A program made the translations under genes and the position numbers. From Pseudarthrobacter sulfonivorans (GTDB lineage: Bacteria > Actinomycetota > Actinomycetes > Actinomycetales > Micrococcaceae), in the NCBI RefSeq assembly GCF_014712225.1, contig NZ_JACXBW010000010.1, forward strand, positions 1 through 64,000: a stretch of DNA of 64,000 nucleotides, read 5' to 3'. Shown here piece after piece: positions 53,627-62,095 of this stretch. Positions within the stretch are counted from its first letter, which is position 1, and each line of letters starts with the position of its first letter. The notes beneath the pieces are model-generated. The model did not search any database, was not told the DNA's origin, and saw only the letters and a program-made list of their open reading frames with translations.

Positions 53627-55237
53627 TCAGTGTCCGGTAACTGACAGTAAGAGGTTGGTGGGGTCTGCCGGCAACGCGTCACCGCGCCATGCGACATGTC
53701 CGTCGGGGCGGATTAACGTCAAACGTGTTTGATAGAAAGACCCAAGTGATGCCGGAAGCACCTCCCTGCGTAGGGGTATTCCACGGGACGCGGCCACATC
53801 GAGCAATGCTTGCAACTGAGGGTCTCTCGCTTCTGCGTCCAGATCGACGAGGACAAATCCGTCGCCGAAGAGGTCCAAGGTTGATCGTCCGTCCTCCAGC
53901 CAGGCATGTGGTGCTCGATGTCCGGCACGGTTGGTGGGCTCGTAGACGCGGTAGTCGTCGGCAGGCTTCGGAGAGCCGTCAGCGATGCAGATCGGTGAAT
54001 CCTCGTACCGGTAACCCAAGATGACTCCCTTGGACTCCCACTCGGCGCGCGTGCCCGCCATGAGTTCCTCTCCTACCGAGCTCCGCAGACGAGCCCCCGC
54101 CTCATCCTGATCCAAGAGTCCGGTCAGATCAGCGTCGCTGAACCAGCCCTTGAAGTTCCGGGTTGCGGCGGAGCTGTTCCGGACTGCGATGGGACGGCGC
54201 TCGCTCTCATATGAATCAAGGAGTTTGTCGCCTCCCCATCCTCGGAGCACAGCGTCAAGCTTCCATCCCAGATCCACGGCCTCACCGATGCCGGTGTTGG
54301 AGCCAAAACCACCAGTGGGAGACATCGTGTGGGCCGAGTCGCCGACCAGGAACACCGATCCCTTCCGAAACTCGTTGGCCACTAGTTGCGACCTGCGCCA
54401 TGGGGCAACGGACAGGATATCGATTTTGATCTGATCACCCAGAACCTCGCGCATGGTCGCCTCGACGTCGTCCTCCTTGAGATCGGGACGGCTGTCGCCG
54501 ACCATATAGGTGTAGCGCCAGAGGTCGCCTCCATTGACGACCGTCAAATTGCCCACCGGTCCATCCGGCGAGATGAAGATGAATCGCGCGGCCGGGTCCT
54601 GCTTGCTGGCCTCGAGCAGGTTCGGGGAGCGGAAGAACACGCCGACGGAGTAATTGAGCAGGGGAATGCCGCCCATCTCGACGCCGAGGGCGCTGCGAAC
54701 CCGGCTGCCGGCACCGTCACAGGCGACGACGTACCTGGCATGGATGAGAAATTCCTCGCCCGTTTGGGTGTCGGTGCAGCGGACGACGGCGCCGCCGTCG
54801 GAGTTCTCAACCACCTCGTCAGCCCGGGTGTGGTAGCGAACCTCCACCGACGGCTGTTTCGCCACAGCTTTCGCCATGATGGGGTCAAACCACAGTTGGG
54901 GACACCGTTGACGGCGTTCGGGGCTCTCCGGCGGGACCGGCATCTCACCCAGGGACGGGTAGTGCTCCCGGATCAGGTCATATCCCTCAAGCCCTGTGCT
55001 GAAGACGATGTCCAGCGGATAGTTATCAGGAAAGCCGCAGTTGCGCACATCGTCGACGATGCCCCATCTTCGGCAGAACTCCATCGTGCGGATCGAAAGC
55101 CCGCCAGCCCGAGGGTGGTCAACAGCGCCATCCCCAGCCTCCAGAACTATCACCTCTTGGCCGCGGAGTCCGAGCTCTAGCGCCATGGCTAGCCCTACCG
55201 GTCCTGCACCGATCACTAGTACGGATGTCTTCTGCAT
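53627..55237 (-). CDS. FAD-dependent aromatic monooxygenase
   Basis: 536 residues from ATG 55237, preceded by AAAGAGG. The FAD fold starts immediately: VLVIGAGPVGLAMALELGLRGQEVIVLEAG (GxGxxG), then YVVACDGAGSRVRSALGV and VFLVGDSAHTMSPTGGFGSNTGIGEAVDLGWKL, the GD motif of the PHBH/MhpA/TfdB class. A thioredoxin-like C-terminal domain follows. Such enzymes hydroxylate phenolic acids with NAD(P)H and O2. First gene of the leftward catabolic operon, divergent from the CMD-like gene. Confidence 0.9.
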   Translation of the reverse strand: MQKTSVLVIGAGPVGLAMALELGLRGQEVIVLEAGDGAVDHPRAGGLSIRTMEFCRRWGIVDDVRNCGFPDNYPLDIVFSTGLEGYDLIREHYPSLGEMPVPPESPERRQRCPQLWFDPIMAKAVAKQPSVEVRYHTRADEVVENSDGGAVVRCTDTQTGEEFLIHARYVVACDGAGSRVRSALGVEMGGIPLLNYSVGVFFRSPNLLEASKQDPAARFIFISPDGPVGNLTVVNGGDLWRYTYMVGDSRPDLKEDDVEATMREVLGDQIKIDILSVAPWRRSQLVANEFRKGSVFLVGDSAHTMSPTGGFGSNTGIGEAVDLGWKLDAVLRGWGGDKLLDSYESERRPIAVRNSSAATRNFKGWFSDADLTGLLDQDEAGARLRSSVGEELMAGTRAEWESKGVILGYRYEDSPICIADGSPKPADDYRVYEPTNRAGHRAPHAWLEDGRSTLDLFGDGFVLVDLDAEARDPQLQALLDVAASRGIPLRREVLPASLGSFYQTRLTLIRPDGHVAWRGDALPADPTNLLLSVTGH

Positions 55238-55255
55238 CAACGCCTCTTTCATAAA

Positions 55256-55357
55256 ACTGTCAACAGCTGACTGTTTACGCCTACAATAGAGGGCGAGCCG
55301 CTTCATGGCAACAATTTACTAACCCATTGACAGATACCTGCCGACTGTCTACAGTTG
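55256..55357. promoter_or_regulatory. Divergent catabolic promoters with paired operator
   Basis: Rightward promoter: TTGACA (55327-55332), 17 bp, TACAGT (55350-55355). Leftward promoter: TTGCCA (55311-55306), 17 bp, TATTGT (55288-55283). Two related 14-bp sites, ACTGTCAACAGCTG (55256-55269) and ACTGTCTACAGTTG (55344-55357), each centred on CTGT-NN-ACAG, lie downstream of one -10 and over the other. One regulator could control both operons; no regulator gene is adjacent. Confidence 0.7.
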
Positions 55358-55426
55358 GCAAATAGTGAAGGGTAACGATGCGCTCAAACCGCCGCACATC
55401 CCGCCCTGAAACAGAGAGGAAATACC

Positions 55427-56026
55427 TTGCCCAGACTTAGAGAAGTTTCCAGGGGTGAGCTCACCTCAGAACGAGTCCTTGAGACCTTCCAGAAGCACTT
55501 CGGTGATCGAGACCCTGTAAGGGAGCCTGGCACCCTTTCTGGTACGCCGGGAAACTGGTGGACTGTTTTCGCCCTTGACGAGGACCTGTTTACGGTGATG
55601 CTCGACCGTCAGGCCTGGCAGTTCAGTGCCGAGCGTCAGCTGGCCCCGACCCTCCGCGAGCTTGCACTCGCCCGGGCCGGATGGGTTGCCGGGTCCTCGT
55701 TTGTCTTCACGCAGCATTGCAAGCTCCTGCGTCGACTTGGGTTCCCCGAAGATCAGGTCAACTTGATTCCGTCGTGGGCCGCCGAGTCCACGTGGTCGCC
55801 GACTGAGCGAACGGTGCTCGCTTACACCGACAGCCTCGCTGCTGGTGGGCGGGTGCCTGACGGGCTCTTCGAGCAAGTCAAAGCAGTTTTCTCGGACGTA
55901 GAAATCCTGGAGCTGACCTTCATGGTCACCACGTACATACAGTCCGCGACGATATGTCGTGCCCTGCGCCTGGAATTCGACGATCGTCCGGACCCGGTCG
56001 TCGATGCGAAGCCGTCCCCCAACTGA
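55427..56026 (+). CDS. Carboxymuconolactone decarboxylase/AhpD-like protein
   Basis: 199 residues from TTG 55427, preceded by GAGAGGAAA. LREVSRGELTSERVLETFQKHFGDRDPV at the start and LRELALARAGWVAGSSFVFTQHCKLLRRLGFPEDQV match the CMD domain; the usual CxxC of peroxidase-type AhpD is absent, favouring the decarboxylase-like or structural class. It starts the rightward catabolic operon. The 39-bp gap to the VOC gene suggests co-transcription. Confidence 0.82.
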   Translation: MPRLREVSRGELTSERVLETFQKHFGDRDPVREPGTLSGTPGNWWTVFALDEDLFTVMLDRQAWQFSAERQLAPTLRELALARAGWVAGSSFVFTQHCKLLRRLGFPEDQVNLIPSWAAESTWSPTERTVLAYTDSLAAGGRVPDGLFEQVKAVFSDVEILELTFMVTTYIQSATICRALRLEFDDRPDPVVDAKPSPN

Positions 56027-56065
56027 CACCACACTAATCACACCCTGTGTAGATCGGAGAGTTCC

Positions 56066-56680
56066 ATGACAACCAAAACTGGATTCGAGTTCAAAGGACT
56101 GGATCACGTAGCACTGATCGTCAGCGACATGGAGGAGACCGTGGATTTCTATCACGGGAAGCTCGGCATGCCCATCCTTCACACGCTGGAGTACTTCGAC
56201 GAGGACGAACAGTTGGTCGGCCAGCACTGGTTCTTTGGGGTCGGAGATCCCAGTAACCCTGATGCCCACATCGCCATGTTCTGGTGGAAGGACGGCTATC
56301 AGACGCTTCCTGAGGAAGTCGTGACTCCGACCGCTAAGCCCGCAAACCACCGTGCCGCTCCCGTGGGCAGCATTTTGCACTTCAACCTGCGTGTGGATGC
56401 CGACCGGATCGAGGAATACTGCAACCGTCTGGCTGAAATGGAAATCCCGTTCCGTCATGCAATTCGCTACTTCAATCCGGATCGTCCGCACGCCATGCGG
56501 GCCGTGGAATCGTATGACAAGTACATTCCGGAAGAAGAGGGCGCCCTGATGACTTCGGTGTACGTGACCGACCCGAGCGGCAACCAGGTCGAGTTCAATG
56601 CCTGGCTTCCCGGCTGGGAATCCTGGCCGAACGATGCTGTTGCGCAGGCCGATGACAAAAAGGTGCTGTCGCGTTCCTGA
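56066..56680 (+). CDS. VOC-family (extradiol dioxygenase/glyoxalase-like) protein
   Basis: 204 residues. KGLDHVALIVSDMEETVDFYHGKLGMP opens a first beta-alpha-beta module with its metal-type His, GSILHFNLRVDADRIEEYCNRLAE carries a second His, and DPSGNQVEFNAWLPGW a Glu. These are the metal ligand positions of the vicinal oxygen chelate superfamily. One domain pair is present, as in small dioxygenases or isomerases. Context points to ring opening or isomerisation of an aromatic intermediate. Confidence 0.82.
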   Translation: MTTKTGFEFKGLDHVALIVSDMEETVDFYHGKLGMPILHTLEYFDEDEQLVGQHWFFGVGDPSNPDAHIAMFWWKDGYQTLPEEVVTPTAKPANHRAAPVGSILHFNLRVDADRIEEYCNRLAEMEIPFRHAIRYFNPDRPHAMRAVESYDKYIPEEEGALMTSVYVTDPSGNQVEFNAWLPGWESWPNDAVAQADDKKVLSRS

Positions 56681-56928
56681 GGGATTCCGTCGCGACGTTG
56701 AGTCCGGCAGCACCCTGCGGAGCCAGGCGTCCCCAGCACACTCATCGTGGGATTGCTGGGGACCCCGGCTTTCCGGCCAGCCACGTCACGGGCATTGGCG
56801 TCGCCCACACATGTCTTGCGAATCAGAACAATATGCCCGTCACCAGCTGGTACCAGGCAGAGAAACAGGAATGCGATGAAAATGCACCAATTCCAGTTGG
56901 TGTCCGGCCGAGAACGGCGGGTCGGCAA

Positions 56929-58068
56929 ATGACCTTGCTGCTCTCAGCTGTAGAGACACTTCCGCCTCATTTGGACGAGTTGCGCGCGGATGTGCGCACT
57001 TTCCTCGACCGCGAAGTCGCGGAAGGGCGATTCACTCCCGAATCCGATGCATGGTTATCGGGAATCGACCCCGAATTCAGCCTGCGGCTGGCCGAGCGGG
57101 GTTGGGTCGGCATGACGATCCCAACGCAATACGGTGGCTCTGGCAGATCGGACCTTGAGCGTTTCGTCGTTACCGAGGAATTGCTCGCTGCAGGCGCTCC
57201 CGTTGCGGCTCACTGGATCGCTGACCGGCAAATGGCACCCGGCATCCTCCGCAACGGGACGGAGGAACAGAAGCGCACTTACTTGCCCGGGATCGCCCGT
57301 GGTGAACGCTACTTTGGGATCGGCATGAGCGAACCCGACGCGGGCTCGGACCTGGCGGCGATTCGTACCAGCGCTATCAAGACTACTGACGGGTGGCGGA
57401 TCAGTGGAACCAAGCTGTGGACCAGCGGCGCTCACATCGCGACCAACATGGTGCTCTTAGCCCGGACAGATGCTTCCGACGACCGACACGGCGGGTTCTC
57501 GCAGTTTCTGGTCGATCTTCCCCACCCGCAAATCGATATCAAACCAATCATCACCATCGATGGCGGTCACCATTTCAACGAGGTAGTCTTCGACGACGCA
57601 CTCGTACCCGCCTCCGCCCTGCTCGGCCAGCGCGGTGACGGCTGGCGCCAGGTCACCCAGGAGCTGGCCAACGAGCGATCCGGACCCGAACGCATCCTCT
57701 CCACCCTTCCACTCCTGCGGGCCTGGGCCCGAACGGACGCCGTCCAGACCGACGCGGCGGTACGTTCCGCCCTGGGACGGCTCATCAGCCGCATGACTGT
57801 CCTGCGCCAACTGTCCATATCGGTAGCACAGGAATTGGCAGCGGGTCGAAACCCGGCCGTCGAGGCCGCCATGGTCAAGGACCTCGGCACCGTCTTCGAG
57901 GGCGATGTGGTCGAGACCATTCGCGCCCATGCAGGGATCGAACCGGATCCTCATGGCGATGAATTTTCCGTACTGCTCGCGAAGTCGATCTTGCACACGC
58001 CGGGTTTCACCCTGCGCGGCGGCACGAACGAGGTCCTCAGGTCCATTGTTGCAAAGGCGGTGCTGTAA
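56929..58068 (+). CDS. Acyl-CoA dehydrogenase, catalytic-type subunit
   Basis: 379 residues from ATG 56929; the frame upstream to 56698 looks non-coding. FGIGMSEPDAGSDLAAIRTSA, GWRISGTKLWTSGAHIATNM and the C-terminal FTLRGGTNEVLRSIVAKAVL are typical; GGTNEV has the acidic residue near the position of the catalytic base. It overlaps the next dehydrogenase by one base (TAATG). A catalytic/non-catalytic ACAD pair suggests an alpha2-beta2 enzyme of the kind used on bulky or cyclic acyl-CoAs. Confidence 0.88.
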   Translation: MTLLLSAVETLPPHLDELRADVRTFLDREVAEGRFTPESDAWLSGIDPEFSLRLAERGWVGMTIPTQYGGSGRSDLERFVVTEELLAAGAPVAAHWIADRQMAPGILRNGTEEQKRTYLPGIARGERYFGIGMSEPDAGSDLAAIRTSAIKTTDGWRISGTKLWTSGAHIATNMVLLARTDASDDRHGGFSQFLVDLPHPQIDIKPIITIDGGHHFNEVVFDDALVPASALLGQRGDGWRQVTQELANERSGPERILSTLPLLRAWARTDAVQTDAAVRSALGRLISRMTVLRQLSISVAQELAAGRNPAVEAAMVKDLGTVFEGDVVETIRAHAGIEPDPHGDEFSVLLAKSILHTPGFTLRGGTNEVLRSIVAKAVL

Positions 58069-59138
58069 TGTCGGAACATTTCGACGCGATCAACGATTCG
58101 GTACGAGCTGCCCTGGCTGTATCGGCGTCACCCACGTTCGTGGATGTGCCGTTCGACGACCGGGCCTGGGCAGAACTCGACGAGTCCGGTTTCACCACTC
58201 TTGCCTTACCCGGCGAGCTCGGTGGCTCGGACGGCGACCTTCGTGATGCTGCGGTCGCTTGCCGGGCCGCGGCTCTAGCCGCGATTCCACTCGCAGAGGC
58301 CAATTTCCTCGCTGTGCCGGCCCTTGCTGCCGCTGGTGTCGCCTGGCCCGGAGGTGTGGTGACCGCAGCCCCCGGCCCGGAAATCCGACTGGCGGGAATG
58401 GGAGACGAGCTTGTGTTGACCGGGCGGGTGGCCCGTGTCCCTTGGCTCCGCAATGCCGACCATGTGGTCCTGCTGCTCACGGGCGGTTCGAGGCCACGGG
58501 TGGCTGTGGTCAAGACGACAGTGGACGGTTTCGCGGTCTTGCCTGGGACCAACGTCGCCGGTGAACCCCGCGATGAGGCTGTGCTCACAGGCGTTCGTCC
58601 GCTGGTTGTCGGCGACCTACCTCCCGAGTGGGACGACTCTCGCGTTGCGCAGTACGGGGCCGCCGCACGGGCGACGCAGATCGCGGCTGCAGCATCGGAA
58701 GCTCTGGCACTCGCCACACAGTACGTCTCAGAACGAGTGCAATTCGGACGTCCATTGATTAAGTTCCAGACCGTACAGCATCAGCTCGCCCGATTAGCGT
58801 CCGACGTGGTGACGCTGCAGTCTGCAGCCGACGCCGCCGTGATTGCCTTGCGTGATGGTAGCCCGACGCCCCTGCTGGTCGCTGCGGCGAAGATCGAGGC
58901 GTCGGTCCTCGTTAGCCGCATTGCCGCTGTGGCCCACCAGCTGCACGGGGCCATCGGAGTCACCACCGAGCACCGCCTCGGTGCATGTACCACCCGGATG
59001 TGGTCATGGCGGGAGGAATTTGGCAACGAGCTGGTTTGGCAACATACCGTGGCCGATCTGGCGGCAACTAGGGGTGACGACGTATGGGCCTTGCTGACAG
59101 GGCTGACCCTCGACATCCGAGCGGAGGCACACACGTGA
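58068..59138 (+). CDS. Acyl-CoA dehydrogenase, partner subunit
   Basis: 356 residues. ELDESGFTTLALPGELGGSDGDLRDAAVACRAAALAAIPLAE and ALATQYVSERVQFGRPLIKFQTVQHQLARLASDV are ACAD-fold signatures; the C-terminus (GNELVWQHTVADLAATRG) lacks the R-G-G-T-N-E-type catalytic loop found in its neighbour. It is likely the non-catalytic half of a heteromeric dehydrogenase. It overlaps the CoA-transferase GTG start. Confidence 0.85.
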   Translation: MSEHFDAINDSVRAALAVSASPTFVDVPFDDRAWAELDESGFTTLALPGELGGSDGDLRDAAVACRAAALAAIPLAEANFLAVPALAAAGVAWPGGVVTAAPGPEIRLAGMGDELVLTGRVARVPWLRNADHVVLLLTGGSRPRVAVVKTTVDGFAVLPGTNVAGEPRDEAVLTGVRPLVVGDLPPEWDDSRVAQYGAAARATQIAAAASEALALATQYVSERVQFGRPLIKFQTVQHQLARLASDVVTLQSAADAAVIALRDGSPTPLLVAAAKIEASVLVSRIAAVAHQLHGAIGVTTEHRLGACTTRMWSWREEFGNELVWQHTVADLAATRGDDVWALLTGLTLDIRAEAHT

Positions 59139-60406
59139 GCCCGGACCGATCTTCCGCCTGGCCCGATGACGAGAGCACTGAGGGTATTCTCAAAGGCCTA
59201 AAGGTCCTCGACCTCAGCCGGGTGCTTGCCGGACCGTATTGTGCCCAAATGATGGCCGATCACGGCGCCTCGGTTCTGAAGGTAGAGTCTCCTGCGGGTG
59301 ATGAGACACGCCAATGGGGAACGTTGTCGGACGATGGCACTACTAGCAGCTACTACTACGGACTCAACCGCAGCAAGCGGAACATTGAACTCGATCTGAC
59401 CACGCCGCTCGGCAAGGAAGCGCTTCGGCGGTTGCTCGACGAAGCGGACGTCGTGGTGGAGAACTTCAAGATCGGCACAATGGCCCGCTGGGGATTCGAC
59501 TACACTCATGACCTGGCGCCCCGCAGGCCGGAGCTAGTGTACTGCCGGATCAGCGGATTCGGTGCTGACGGCGTCATGGGGGAAATGCCCGGCTACGACG
59601 CGGTGCTACAAGCCCACGGCGGACTGATGAGCGTCAACGGCTACGCGGACCGTGGGCCCCTCCGGGTCGGCGTGCCGATCGTCGACATCGTCGCGGCGAA
59701 TCTCGCCTTTAGCGGCATCCTCCTTGCACTGCAGGACCGCCACCGGACCGGACTGGGCCAGTTCGTCGACATCTCCTTGCTCGACTCGGTGGTGTCCCTG
59801 CTGGTCCCGCATTCGGCCAACTGGGCCATGACCGGAAAGACGCCCCGACGCACGGGAGGTGCGCACCCCGCCGTCGCACCTTACCAGACGTTCGATACGC
59901 CGGCGGGGGAGTTCTTCATCGGCACCGGAAACAACCGCCAGTTCCGTTCACTGATGACGGTACTGGGTCGTCCCGAACTCGCAGACGATGAGAAATTCGC
60001 GACAAACTCGGACCGCATCGCGCACATCGATGAGCTTGCCGCCATCATCACGGACCTGGTCCGGGCACGAGACCTTGACGTCCTGGCCCGCGAACTCAGC
60101 AAGGTTGGGGTCCCGTCCAGTGCTGTCAAGACGGTGGAAGAGGCGCTTACCGATGCCCAAGTGGTGCATCGGGAGCTGTTCATCGACGACGGCGACTATC
60201 GCGGTGTCGGTGTCCCCATCAAGCTGAGCAGGTCGAAGACGAGGAAGCCGATTCCGCCAGCGGCTAAAGGCACCGACACCGAAGCAGTTCTTCGAAGCCT
60301 CGGACTGCTTGATCCCGTAGGGAATGATCAAAGTGCAGCACACACGGCTTCGGTGACGGAAAACTGGGCGGACAGGGGCGATGAACGTGTCGCCACGCTG
60401 ATCTGA
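59135..60406 (+). CDS. CaiB/BaiF family CoA-transferase
   Basis: 423 residues from GTG 59135, overlapping the preceding stop (GTGA). LKVLDLSRVLAGPYCAQMMADHGASVLKVESPAGDETR is the family's N-terminal CoA-binding region; MPGYDAVLQAHGGLMSVNG follows the expected catalytic Asp position, and GGAHPAVAPYQTFDTPAGEFFIGTGNN is also typical. It moves CoA between carboxylic acids, activating the pathway substrate for the dehydrogenase pair. Last intact gene of the rightward operon. Confidence 0.92.
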   Translation: MSPDRSSAWPDDESTEGILKGLKVLDLSRVLAGPYCAQMMADHGASVLKVESPAGDETRQWGTLSDDGTTSSYYYGLNRSKRNIELDLTTPLGKEALRRLLDEADVVVENFKIGTMARWGFDYTHDLAPRRPELVYCRISGFGADGVMGEMPGYDAVLQAHGGLMSVNGYADRGPLRVGVPIVDIVAANLAFSGILLALQDRHRTGLGQFVDISLLDSVVSLLVPHSANWAMTGKTPRRTGGAHPAVAPYQTFDTPAGEFFIGTGNNRQFRSLMTVLGRPELADDEKFATNSDRIAHIDELAAIITDLVRARDLDVLARELSKVGVPSSAVKTVEEALTDAQVVHRELFIDDGDYRGVGVPIKLSRSKTRKPIPPAAKGTDTEAVLRSLGLLDPVGNDQSAAHTASVTENWADRGDERVATLI

Positions 60407-60410
60407 CGAA

Positions 60411-61400
60411 CCAGCCAGTGCGCCGCACGAGTCCATCGACAGCTGTGACACCAAGGGCCGGTTCACTGGCCCGTTGTCGCAATTCGCGGTGGGGCTGGCG
60501 GAGGAACTCGCGCGGCTTGGCTACACGACGACGTTAGCGGTGGGTGTGCTGCAGCTGGCAGCGCATCTGTCGCGGTGGCTGTATCCCGAGGACATAGAGC
60601 TGGGTGACGTCAGTGGCTCGGTCATCCAACGGTTCCTGGCCGCCCGCCGCGTCGCCTACACCGGCCACTATTCGTTGGAGGCATTGGAGGGCCTCGTGCT
60701 CGGCTACCTGCGCCGTGAGGGGCTGGAGTTCGTGGGACCGGTACCGATGCCGTCATCACCGATCGAGACGATGTTGGTCCGATATCGCCGGTATCTGATC
60801 GACATCGCGGGGTGAGCTCCCCGGTCGCTGACGCCTACTCGCATTGGGCCACCCCGTTCTTCCAGCACGTCTCCGTCACAGAGACTACTGCCGCGGGGCT
60901 TGCAAGCGTTAGCGCCTTTGACGTCACCGAGTTTCTGGCCACGCATCTGCCCTCGATGACGCGGAAGGCGGCGCAGATGACCGCGTGCGCGCTGCGGTCA
61001 TTCCTTCGCTTCCTGCACTATCAGCGGATCCTCCAGATCGCGCTGGCTGACGCTGTCCCGGCTGTCACGCACCGCAGACTGTCGGTCCGCCTCAGCCGTT
61101 GAACCAGGAGCAGGTCTTCGTGTTGCTGGACTCCTGTGATTCGTCGACCGCGGTGGCACGACGCGATTTGCGGGTGACCGTGCTGCATCGGGTGGTCTGC
61201 GTTGCGGGGAGCTTTCGGGGCTGCGACTGGACGACGTGGACTGGCAGGCCGGCGTCCGGACCATTCACGGCAAGGGGGACCGGACCGACCAGCTGCCGTA
61301 GGGAGGGGCTGAGTGCATCGTCGCGCGGGCAGCGCAGCGCCCAGGGCTGGGGCACGATCCACTCAGATCAGCCGGTTAGGCCGGCCGAAATGCGGAATGC
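60411..61400 (+). pseudogene. Broken tyrosine recombinase
   Basis: Three frame-shifted segments join into one site-specific integrase: LSQFAVGLAEELARLGY with VLGYLRREG and ETMLVRYRRYLIDI (60474-60815), then PSMTRKAAQMTACALRSFLRFLHYQRI (60812-61102), then EQVFVLLDSCDSSTAV with DDVDWQAG-like and GKGDRTDQLP-like remnants (61099 on). The C-terminal HxxR...Y catalytic end is missing. It lies directly after the CoA-transferase and marks a mobile-element scar. Confidence 0.75.
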
Positions 61401-62095
61401 CATGAAGACGGACGCGGCGCCGGCCGTGGCCCACGGCCACCACACGACTTCACACCACCGCCCCTGGAGCAGGAAGCAAAGTGTCGACTTACGGACTCAT
61501 AGGCTCGCGGCCGAGTGGATTCGAGGCTGGTTGGGTGGAAGTCCAGGGTTTCGGCGGTCCAGGGTCCGGCGTGCTGTTCGTGCGTAGTCTGGAAGTTACA
61601 TGAGTACGGATGTGACACAGTGACAGGCTTGCGTGGGTTCGTTAGGGGCTCGGCGTTGGATATGCGGAGTTGACCGCGGATCGGCGGCCAGCGGGCAGAC
61701 CGACATGGCGTGCCCATGCTCCAGGTATGCGGAACATCAAGATCGGTCTCGTTGGTTGCGCCGCCATGGTTTACAGCATCTACCACCGGCTGCATCTGTT
61801 CTTGCCCCATAAGTACGTTGCACAGCCCGGTAAATCTGTCGTCTCAGCGTTGCCATGTATGGGGCTTGAGGACCAATGCTCGGGAAAGTCACGCTAAGCC
61901 GATCTTCAGTGGTAACGATGGTAGCCCTGGGTTGCGAACACTCGATCCTTGCTACGCGGAGGTTTTCTATGGGTCATCGCGGGATCTGGCACCCGGGGGC
62001 AGACAAGCGTAGCGTTGAACAGGCGGCGTCCGTCAGCTGGATTGAGGAGTCCGCTGGACGCGGCCCTGTGTCGTTTCCGTTGAAGGAGTCTCAGG
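61401..62095. other. Gene-poor junction before the chromosomal flank
   Basis: About 700 bases with only overlapping, low-quality frames. No domain, RNA gene or repeat of the tRNA-Thr 3' end was seen. The last 20 bp hold the ribosome site of the next gene. This is the likely right junction of the accessory region. Confidence 0.45.

Noticed and set aside
55466..56713. 415-residue leftward frame
   Set aside because: Antisense to the CMD-like and VOC genes, which have clear motifs on the plus strand.
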